Position numbers and translations under genes: made by a program. From Micromonospora_H sonneratiae (lineage in GTDB: Bacteria; Actinomycetota; Actinomycetes; Mycobacteriales; Micromonosporaceae), in assembly GCF_042679305.1 (NCBI RefSeq), contig NZ_JBHTMP010000006.1, positions 124,001-188,000 of the forward strand: a DNA stretch of 64,000 nt. The letters are read 5' to 3'. The notes beneath the pieces are model-generated. The model saw only the letters and a program-made list of their open reading frames with translations, was not told where the DNA came from and did no database searches. Shown one piece after another: positions 8,486 to 14,867 of this stretch; position 1 is the first letter of the stretch; each line of letters begins with the position of its first letter.

Positions 8486-9021
8486 TGGCGGAGCAACCGG
8501 TGGTCGTACCGACCCCGCCAGTGCCGGACGGAATCGATCCGCAGGAATGGGCCAACAACCTCTCCGAGCCGTCCAACTACGGCGCTGAGGCGGCGGACCG
8601 GGCCCGTGAGCAGCTCGTGCCCGGACCGGACGGGGTCGTGTTGGCCCGGTTCCGGGAGATCCTGCTCCAGACCGACGAGCTGGACTGGGCCGACAAGACG
8701 CTGGCCGGCCTCTCCCACAAGGCGCTCTGGCGCAACGAGGAGACCGAGGCGTCCATCTCACTGGTCCGGTTCCAGCAGGGGTCCGGTATTCCGCTGCGGC
8801 ATTCGCACGCATCCAACCAGTTCATGTTCTGCCTCAGCGGCCGGTACACGTACCTGCCCACCGGGCTGACCCTCACCCCGGGCTCGTTCTACTGGAATCC
8901 GAAGGGCAGCCTGCACGGACCCACACTGGCGGAGGAGGAGAGCGTCCTGCTCGAGATCTACGACGGGCCGCACTACCCGACCCAGCCCGAGTGGTACACC
9001 GACCCGCAGGATGCCCGCTGA
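8485..9021 (+). CDS. second cupin-domain protein
   Basis: A 178-aa protein starting at the ATG at 8485 inside the TGATG overlap with the previous cupin. The cupin core is in the second half: GSGIPLRHSHASNQFMFCLSG (HxH) and PGSFYWNPKGSLHGP. The N-terminal 70 residues (PDGIDPQEWANNLSEPSNYGA...) have no motif I recognise. It is unlike 3-hydroxyanthranilate dioxygenase in detail and resembles acetylacetone-dioxygenase or ChrR-like cupins more. It may be the catalytic partner of, or a paralogue to, the small cupin. Confidence 0.83.
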   Translation: MAEQPVVVPTPPVPDGIDPQEWANNLSEPSNYGAEAADRAREQLVPGPDGVVLARFREILLQTDELDWADKTLAGLSHKALWRNEETEASISLVRFQQGSGIPLRHSHASNQFMFCLSGRYTYLPTGLTLTPGSFYWNPKGSLHGPTLAEEESVLLEIYDGPHYPTQPEWYTDPQDAR

Positions 9022-9054
9022 CTCGCTCCACCCTTTAAGCAGTAAGGAAATGTC

Positions 9055-9465
9055 ATGCCCAAGCAACAGGTTGTCTCTCCCGAGTTGGCTGCCCCCAACG
9101 GCCACTTCGCCCAGGCCACGATGGTGCGTGCCCAGGGGCGGTTGGTCTTCGTGTCCGGGATGACCGCCCGCAACCGTGAGGGCGGCGTCACCGGGGTCGG
9201 CGACATCACCGCCCAGACCCACCAGGTCTGCCAGAACCTGCGGGCGGCGATGGAGGCAGCCGGCGGAACGCTGGACGACATCGTGCGGGTGGACGTCTTC
9301 GTCCGCAACATGGAGGACTTCCAGGCGATCCACGCGGTACGCCGGCAGTACTTCACCGGGGAGCCGCCGGCCTCGACGATGGTCGAGGTGTCCAAGTTCG
9401 TGAACAAGGACTACCTCATCGAGATCAACGCGATCGCCGTGCTCGACGACGGGCAGGACAGCTGA
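9055..9465 (+). CDS. RidA/YjgF family protein
   Basis: A 136-aa member of the RidA (YER057c/UK114) family. Family features include VSGMTARN, GDITAQTHQVCQNLRAAMEAAGGTLDDIVRVDVFVRNM and the C-terminal YLIEINAIAVL. The position normally holding the catalytic Arg (PAR in enamine/imine deaminases) reads PASTMVEV, so the Arg is Ser here. It may therefore not be a generic imine deaminase and instead fit a pathway-specific subfamily; 2-aminomuconate deaminases also belong to this fold. The gene sits between the cupins and the FAH hydrolase and shares a TGATG overlap with the latter. Confidence 0.88.
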   Translation: MPKQQVVSPELAAPNGHFAQATMVRAQGRLVFVSGMTARNREGGVTGVGDITAQTHQVCQNLRAAMEAAGGTLDDIVRVDVFVRNMEDFQAIHAVRRQYFTGEPPASTMVEVSKFVNKDYLIEINAIAVLDDGQDS

Positions 9466-10349
9466 TGAGGCTCGCCAGCGTTCTCGATCCATCCGGTACG
9501 CGGATCGGCTTGGTGAACGACGACGACACCGTCGCACTGTTGCCCGCGACCATGGGCACCGTCGACGATGTCGTACGGGGTGGTGCGGCCGCGCTCGACG
9601 CGGTCCGCGCCGCCTCGGCGCAGGCTGAGGTCGTACCGCTGGGGCAGGTCCGGCTCGGTGCGCCGTTGCAGCGGTTCAACCGGGACGTTCTGTGCACCGG
9701 CTGGAACTACTGGGACCATTTCGAGGAGTCGCGCGGTAAGCGCGAAGGCCAGGATCCGGCGGAGCGCCCGAAGCACCCGACCTTCTTCACGAAGGGGCCG
9801 GACACCGTCGTCGGCCCGTACGACGACATCGCCTACGACCCGGAGATCTCCGGCAAGTGGGACTACGAGGCGGAGGTCGCGCTCGTCATCGGTACGGACT
9901 GTCGTTCGGTGAGCGAGGCGGACGCACTGTCCCATGTGGCGGCGTTCTGCGTGGCCAACGACGTGTCGCAGCGGGATCTGCAACGGGCCCACGGCGGCCA
10001 GTGGCTCAAGGGCAAGAGCATCGACGCCACCATGCCACTCGGTCCGTGGCTGACCACCCTGGACGATGTGCCGGATCCGGCCAACATGCGGATCCAGTGC
10101 GAGGTAAACGGGGTCGTCCTACAGGACGCGTCGACCGCGCAGATGGCGTTCCCGTTCGCCCGTATCATCGCCGAACTCAGCTGGGGGATGACCCTGCGGG
10201 CCGGCGACGTGGTGCTGACCGGGACCCCGAGCGGTATCGGGAACGCCCGCGACCCGCAGGTGTTCCTCGCCGACGGCGATCTGGTGGTGACCCGGGTACA
10301 GGGACTGGGCGAGCTACGTAACAGGGTCAGGCTCACCAGGCTGCACTGA
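9465..10349 (+). CDS. fumarylacetoacetate hydrolase (FAH) family protein
   Basis: A 294-aa FAH-family enzyme, a group that cleaves or decarboxylates beta-diketo or oxalocrotonate-type acids using Mg or Mn. The catalytic core spans residues about 75-290. It includes NYWDHFEE, the metal-binding acidic cluster in SGKWDYEAEVALVIG, AFCVANDVSQRDLQ and the closing VVLTGTPSGIGNARDPQVFL. This is a typical last step of ring-fission pathways, such as 4-oxalocrotonate decarboxylase or acylpyruvase. It is the last gene of the operon. Confidence 0.9.
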   Translation: MRLASVLDPSGTRIGLVNDDDTVALLPATMGTVDDVVRGGAAALDAVRAASAQAEVVPLGQVRLGAPLQRFNRDVLCTGWNYWDHFEESRGKREGQDPAERPKHPTFFTKGPDTVVGPYDDIAYDPEISGKWDYEAEVALVIGTDCRSVSEADALSHVAAFCVANDVSQRDLQRAHGGQWLKGKSIDATMPLGPWLTTLDDVPDPANMRIQCEVNGVVLQDASTAQMAFPFARIIAELSWGMTLRAGDVVLTGTPSGIGNARDPQVFLADGDLVVTRVQGLGELRNRVRLTRLH

Positions 10350-10394
10350 GTCGATCAGAGTGGGGTGTGTCCGTTCAGCGCATCGCCGTGGGCA

Positions 10395-10413
10395 TTTGGA
10401 CATTGGATAAAAT
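10395..10413 (+). promoter_or_regulatory. candidate operator upstream of the GntR gene
   Basis: TTTGGACATTGGATAAAAT contains a 12-of-14 match (GACATTGGATAAAA) to the element covering the -10 of the transporter operon at 1962-1975. It lies about 130 nt before the regulator start in an otherwise empty gap. It could mediate autoregulation by the GntR protein. Binding is inferred. Confidence 0.45.
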
Positions 10414-10540
10414 GATGTCGTTACGTGGGCCGCGCGGTGGGGAATCGACGGACATGCACATTATCCAGGAGTAGGTCGCGCATGTCTCGCCGTCTAGGAC
10501 ACCGACAGAACCCGCCAGCAGCTCTATCCGGAGGCACACA

Positions 10541-11317
10541 TTGGCAGTGACACATCGTAGAACGGTCCTGAGCGACGTCAGCGATGGCAGCCGAGTGACC
10601 CCCGGCGGAGCTAACGGACAACACCGCACGCTCGTCGATTCGGCGACGGCGACCCTGCACGAAGCGATCCTGACTGGACGACTGCCGGCCGGTACCCCGC
10701 TCCGGCTCAACGAGATGGCCGACCTGCTGGGCATGAGCATGAGCCCGGTCCGGGAGTCGATCAGGAGACTGGCCGCCATCGGGCTGGTCGAGGTCGTGCA
10801 GCACAAGGGTGCCTGGGTCATGCCGTTGACCGTGGAGGACGCGATCGACACCCACGAGACGCGGATCGCGATGGAGTCGGTGCTGATCGAACGGGCGGCT
10901 GCCCGGTTCACCCCGGACGATGCCCGGCGGGCTCAGGCGGCCCTGGACGAGCACGTGGCCGCGTCCGAACGCGGGGACGCCACGGCCGCCCGCCGGGCAC
11001 ACACCGAGTACCACTTCACGATCTACCGGGCGGCCGGGTCGCGTTGGTTGCTGCGCGGACTGGAACCGGTCTGGGAGAACAGCGAGCGGTACCGGTTCGC
11101 CACCGTCACTCCGACCAGCCAGAGCGAGGACCGGGTTCGGGAGCACATGGCCATCCTCGAAGCGTGCATAGCGCACGACGTGGAGGCTGCGGTGGCCGCC
11201 GTGCGGATCCACATCCAGCATGCGGCGGATCGCGTGGTGGCCAAGATGACGGCCGACGCCGCGCCTGGTAAACCCGTACCCAGCAAGCCTGCTGCCAGGT
11301 CCCGACTCACCCGATGA
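10541..11317 (+). CDS. GntR-family transcriptional regulator with FCD domain
   Basis: A 258-aa regulator. Residues about 40-95 form the winged helix (AGTPLRLNEMADLLGMSMSPVRESIRRLAAIGLVEVVQHKGAWV). The rest is an all-helical FCD ligand-binding domain with the metal-type His/Asp pattern (DTHETRIAMESVLIERAA, AHTEYHFTIYRAAG, HMAILEACIAHD). The TTG at 10541 is preferred because GGAGG lies 7 nt upstream; a GTG 6 nt further on is an alternative. It is transcribed in the same direction as the catabolic operon and is probably its substrate-responsive repressor, since FCD regulators usually sense the pathway acid. Confidence 0.9.
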   Translation: MAVTHRRTVLSDVSDGSRVTPGGANGQHRTLVDSATATLHEAILTGRLPAGTPLRLNEMADLLGMSMSPVRESIRRLAAIGLVEVVQHKGAWVMPLTVEDAIDTHETRIAMESVLIERAAARFTPDDARRAQAALDEHVAASERGDATAARRAHTEYHFTIYRAAGSRWLLRGLEPVWENSERYRFATVTPTSQSEDRVREHMAILEACIAHDVEAAVAAVRIHIQHAADRVVAKMTADAAPGKPVPSKPAARSRLTR

Positions 11318-11321
11318 AGTC

Positions 11322-11368
11322 GGGCTGGACCACGCCCGGGAGGCCCTGTGCCGGCCGTGGTCCAGCCC
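11322..11368 (+). terminator. terminator hairpin after the GntR gene
   Basis: GGGCTGGACCACG (11322-11334) and CGTGGTCCAGCCC (11356-11368) form a perfect 13-bp stem just after the regulator stop. A T-run is missing, as is common in high-GC actinomycetes. Confidence 0.75.
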
Positions 11369-11430
11369 GCTGTTCTCCCGGGTTCTTCTCCCGTTCGGTG
11401 AACGTCCCGATGGGCGGCGGCGAGCGAGCC

Positions 11431-11443
11431 CGATTTATCCAGC
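11431..11443 (-). promoter_or_regulatory. third copy of the candidate GntR motif
   Basis: On the minus strand this reads GCTGGATAAATCG and shares GATAAATC with the element at the transporter promoter (TTGATAAATCC). It lies 80-90 nt before the amidohydrolase start, a plausible promoter position. The GAT-nn-ATC symmetry would suit a dimeric GntR regulator. Weak by itself; supported by recurrence at three sites. Confidence 0.35.
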
Positions 11444-11522
11444 TTTAACGCCATTGTCTCCTCGTCGGTGCCGCCACCGACGGGGCTTCGACGGCGAACA
11501 ATCAACTCTCTAAGGACAGCAC

Positions 11523-12470
11523 GTGCCTGGCATCGACATCCATACCCACCTCGCCCCCGACCTGCGTACGGTCGACCTGCCCCAGGTCGAGATCGACGAC
11601 AACGCGGTGGCCGTACTCGACGGTGGTCGGGTCGGACCCGTCGATCTCTACCACCCCGAGCGACTCGAGCGGTACCTCGACTCGGCCGGGCTGGACGAGG
11701 CCGTGGTGAGCGTGCCGCCGCCGTTCTACCGCCAGCACCTGTCCGCCCCGGACGCGATGGCGTGGACCCGTGCCGTCAACGAAGGCCTGCTGACCGCGGT
11801 GGCCGACCGACCCCGGCTCACCCCCCTGGCCTACCTCCCGCTCGAACACCCGGAGGTGGCCGCCGTCGAATACGAACGCATCGCCACCGACGCCCGCTGG
11901 GCGGGTGTGGTCGGTGCCGCAGGCGGTAGGTCGACGTCCCTGGACGCCGTGGAACTGCAACCGCTGTGGCGGCGGCTCGACGAGGACGGGCGGACCGTGC
12001 AACTGCACCCGGCCCACTCGCCGGATCGCCGGTTGGAGCCGTACTACCTGGCCAATCTGCTCGGCAACCCGGTCGAGACGACCGTAGCCGCCGGCCAACT
12101 GGTCTTCGGGGAGGTGCTGAGCACCTACCGGCGCATCCGGATCGTCCTGGTCCACTGCGGCGGTTGCCTGCCGACGGTGGTGGGGCGCTGGGAACGGGGA
12201 CACGCGACGTCCCGGCCGGGCGTACCGCGGCTCTCCGTCACTCCGGCAGAGGCGGTACGGGCCATCTACGTCGACTCGCTGGCCCACGACCCGGCCGTGG
12301 TCGACCTCGCCGTGTCGGTCTTCGGGGCTGACCGGTTGGTGCTGGGCAGCGACTGGCCGTTCCCGATGGGCACCGACGACCCGACGGCGGCGGTCGCCCA
12401 TCGGGGTGCGGAGTTCGCCCGGCAGGTGGCCACCGAAAACGCGTCCGCCGCGCTGGGGCGTCGACTCTGA
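11523..12470 (+). CDS. amidohydrolase-2 / ACMSD-type metal-dependent hydrolase or decarboxylase
   Basis: A 315-aa TIM-barrel protein of the amidohydrolase-related family that includes aminocarboxymuconate-semialdehyde decarboxylase and gamma-resorcylate decarboxylase. Metal-site landmarks are IDIHTHLAP at the N-terminus, LHPAH near residue 162, VHCGGCLP near 210 and LGSDWPFPMG near 280. The GTG at 11523 follows AAGGAC. It has its own promoter region after the GntR terminator. It may carry out decarboxylation or hydrolysis in the same pathway. RidA plus ACMSD-like plus FAH together resemble 2-aminomuconate-type routes, though no aminomuconate-semialdehyde dehydrogenase is present. Confidence 0.85.
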   Translation: MPGIDIHTHLAPDLRTVDLPQVEIDDNAVAVLDGGRVGPVDLYHPERLERYLDSAGLDEAVVSVPPPFYRQHLSAPDAMAWTRAVNEGLLTAVADRPRLTPLAYLPLEHPEVAAVEYERIATDARWAGVVGAAGGRSTSLDAVELQPLWRRLDEDGRTVQLHPAHSPDRRLEPYYLANLLGNPVETTVAAGQLVFGEVLSTYRRIRIVLVHCGGCLPTVVGRWERGHATSRPGVPRLSVTPAEAVRAIYVDSLAHDPAVVDLAVSVFGADRLVLGSDWPFPMGTDDPTAAVAHRGAEFARQVATENASAALGRRL

Positions 12471-12488
12471 TCGTCGGGTGTCATCCCG

Positions 12489-12531
12489 CCCCGGTGCCGC
12501 GTACCTGGTGGTCCGGTCAGCAGCACCGGGG
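12489..12531. terminator. bidirectional terminator between convergent operons
   Basis: CCCCGGTGC (12489-12497) pairs perfectly with GCACCGGGG (12523-12531), between the amidohydrolase stop on the plus strand and the M50 gene stop on the minus strand. It separates the catabolic region from the RiPP operon. Confidence 0.65.
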
Positions 12532-12543
12532 TGGGGACTGCGT

Positions 12544-13824
12544 TCAGCCGCTCTTCGCGTTCAGCCGCTCGGCGCGGCGTACGCCGTACCAGACGAGCAG
12601 CACCAGCAGCACAGCCTCGACGACCAGTACGGTAACCGCCCAACCGGCGCCGATCCACTCCCGCATCGAGGCGTACCAGAACCGGGCCAGCAGGGTGCAG
12701 ATCACCACCGCGAAGGCGACGTTCGCGAAGCCGTACACCGCGTAGGCGATCCGGTCCCGGACCTGGTAGCCGGCCACCGTCTTCGGACCGCCCCGGACCA
12801 GCCGGCGGTAGAACTGGTAGGTCTCCGACCGCAGGTCACTGAGGTTCAGTGCGTGGGTGAGCATGTAGTAGCCGTCCAGACGCAGGAACGGCACCAGATT
12901 GAGCAGTGCGGTGACCGTGCCGAAGAGCAGCACCGCACCGGAGAGACGGTGAGCCGTACCGCCGTCGGCGGCCAGCGCCCAGACCGCCGCGAACGGCAGC
13001 AGGGCGAGCAGGCTGACGAAGACCCCGGCGAACGCGGTGGCCACCCGCTGGGCCGGGGGCAGCAGCACCACGTCGTCCACCTTGCAGTACGGGGCCAACA
13101 TCGGGAACCGCCACATCACCCCGATCTCCTTGACCCGGCCGCCGAAGTGCCAGCAGGTCAGACCGTGGGCGCATTCGTGCAGGAAGATGATCGCCCAGGC
13201 GATCACGATCGCCGCCAGGAAGGGCAGCCAGCCCTGCCGGCTCTCGCCGACGGCCTCGGTCAGCCGCCGCCAGTCGTACGCCACGTAGCCGTCCAGGGCC
13301 AGCACCGCCAGCAGGGCGGGGGCCACGAACCACTGGCTGAACAACGGTGCCAGCCACGGATGCACCCGGCCGAACAACCGGCCCGGGTCGAACAGCGGGA
13401 ACCGGGCCTGCAACGGACCCCGTTTGGCCCTGGCCGCGCCGGCGGCGGCGGTTTCGGCGAGCTTCGCCAGGGACCGCTCGTCGGTGGCTCCGTCGAGCAG
13501 TTGCCGTCGGTGCAGCATGGTGAAGAGCTGCTGCCAGTTCTGCGGGCCGAGCCGGCGGTCGAAGACGGCGAGGTACTCCTCGGCGATCTCGTCCAACCCG
13601 TGCTGGCCATCCAACCGGGACATCAGGAAGTGCTCGCGGGGACCGACCCGGTAGAACCACCCGGTCACCGGATCCAGCACGTGGTGGATCACCACGTCAC
13701 CCTTGCGTTGACCGGGCCCGAGGACGATCTCCGGCCGGAGCCGAGGACGGGACCAGACCGTGGCCGGCAGTTCGGCGGGCGGGTCCGGGGTGGGCTCTGC
13801 CGTGGTGGCTTCCGTGGCGGTCAC
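12544..13824 (-). CDS. RRE-like/M50 membrane metalloprotease of the RiPP operon
   Basis: A 426-aa protein. Residues about 30-110 resemble a PqqD-like or RiPP-recognition winged helix (DPVTGWFYRVGPREHFLMSRLDGQ...). This is followed by an M50/site-2-protease membrane domain with about six transmembrane segments. The zinc motif HECAH is near residue 216, and FLRLDGYYML is the usual second active-site segment. Such fused proteins are annotated as putative peptide zinc metalloproteases. In this operon it is the best candidate for removing the leader peptide or for processing coupled to export. The GTG start at 13824 shares one base with the stop of the preceding gene (TAGTG). It is the last gene of the minus-strand operon. 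Confidence 0.83.
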   Translation of the reverse strand: MTATEATTAEPTPDPPAELPATVWSRPRLRPEIVLGPGQRKGDVVIHHVLDPVTGWFYRVGPREHFLMSRLDGQHGLDEIAEEYLAVFDRRLGPQNWQQLFTMLHRRQLLDGATDERSLAKLAETAAAGAARAKRGPLQARFPLFDPGRLFGRVHPWLAPLFSQWFVAPALLAVLALDGYVAYDWRRLTEAVGESRQGWLPFLAAIVIAWAIIFLHECAHGLTCWHFGGRVKEIGVMWRFPMLAPYCKVDDVVLLPPAQRVATAFAGVFVSLLALLPFAAVWALAADGGTAHRLSGAVLLFGTVTALLNLVPFLRLDGYYMLTHALNLSDLRSETYQFYRRLVRGGPKTVAGYQVRDRIAYAVYGFANVAFAVVICTLLARFWYASMREWIGAGWAVTVLVVEAVLLVLLVWYGVRRAERLNAKSG

Positions 13825-14867
13825 TACGCGCCGGCCGGCTTGAGCTCGTCGAGCAGGGCGTTGCGCATCAGGTACGACAGGTAGATCTCGTCCAGGATGC
13901 TGACGCCGAGCCGGTTGTTGGTCATGTGGATGTACGAGCTGAGCAGCACCGACATGGCCGCGTCGAGGTCCGTGGCGGGAGTCGGCTCGCCACCGCCGCG
14001 CTGGAACCACACCTGTCCGGACTCGACCAGTTCCACCACCCGCTGGCGCAGTTCCCGGCAGTGGGCCAACCAGCGTCCCTCGATGCCGAGGGTCGAGGTG
14101 ACGGTGTCGTCCGCCGCGCTGCGGCGCAGCGCCGCCAGCCGGTCCCGCAGCGAACTGCTCATCCGGCGGTAGCTGTTGTCGAAGCTGCCGTGGTACTCGT
14201 CGCTGGGCTCCTGGTAGGAGACCTCCCAGAACCTGCGGTAGTCGTCCAGGAAGTCCGAGATACGGTGCTCGTCCCGGAAGAAGACCGCGCACATCATCAT
14301 CGACAGTTGGGCGGACAGGCCGAGCAGGACCGGCCGGACGTGCACGTTGGTGGTGGCCAACAGGTCGAGCACGACGTCACTGGACTTCTCGAAGTGCCAC
14401 TCGGCGACCTCGATGCCGGCCGGTCCGCCGTACCGGCCGAACTCCCGCTCGTACGGGATGTGGGCGAAGCTGTTGTTCGGACGGAACGGCATGACGCCGT
14501 CGCCGTACTCGGCGTCCCAGCGTTCCTGGCCGTACTCGGCGAGGTACATCTGCTTGTACAGGTCACCGAGGCCCTCGGTGTCGGTCTCGTACAGCGCCGG
14601 CCGGCGACGAAGGAACTCGGCGACGGCCGTGTCGACCTCGGTCCGGACCAGCTCCGGGTTGACGCCGGGAGCGGGCAGCACCCGCAGCCGTACGTGTGGC
14701 CCCTCCATCCAGTACTTGATGAAGAAGTATCGCGTGATCAGGCCATCGGCGCGGAGCCGGTCGACCAGGGGCTGTACACATTCGACGAGCATCGGGTTGG
14801 CGTTGCTGGCGTAGAAGACGTGGACACTGAGCCACTGGTGGTCGACCGGCGACGGTACGTCAGCCAT
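13824..14867 (-). CDS. thiopeptide-type elimination protein (SpaB_C-like, split LanB)
   Basis: A 347-aa protein of the thiopeptide-type bacteriocin biosynthesis domain, equivalent to the C-terminal elimination half of class I lantibiotic dehydratases. It would remove glutamate from glutamylated Ser/Thr to give dehydroalanine or dehydrobutyrine. Landmarks: WLSVHVFYAS at the N-terminus, YFFIKYWMEGPHVRLRV near residue 50, YEREFGRYGGPAGIEVAEWHFEKSSD near 145 (RYGG being typical of elimination domains) and SYIHMTNNRLGVSILDE near the C-terminus. The ATG overlaps the LanB stop by 8 nt, so the two subunits are coupled. A [4+2] pyridine synthase belongs to the same superfamily, but the RYGG segment favours elimination. 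Confidence 0.87.
   Translation of the reverse strand: MADVPSPVDHQWLSVHVFYASNANPMLVECVQPLVDRLRADGLITRYFFIKYWMEGPHVRLRVLPAPGVNPELVRTEVDTAVAEFLRRRPALYETDTEGLGDLYKQMYLAEYGQERWDAEYGDGVMPFRPNNSFAHIPYEREFGRYGGPAGIEVAEWHFEKSSDVVLDLLATTNVHVRPVLLGLSAQLSMMMCAVFFRDEHRISDFLDDYRRFWEVSYQEPSDEYHGSFDNSYRRMSSSLRDRLAALRRSAADDTVTSTLGIEGRWLAHCRELRQRVVELVESGQVWFQRGGGEPTPATDLDAAMSVLLSSYIHMTNNRLGVSILDEIYLSYLMRNALLDELKPAGA

Noticed and set aside
8485..9021. 3-hydroxyanthranilate 3,4-dioxygenase for the second cupin
   Set aside because: The HxH context and the rest of the sequence do not match that family closely, and no aminomuconate-semialdehyde dehydrogenase is in the operon; left as a generic cupin.
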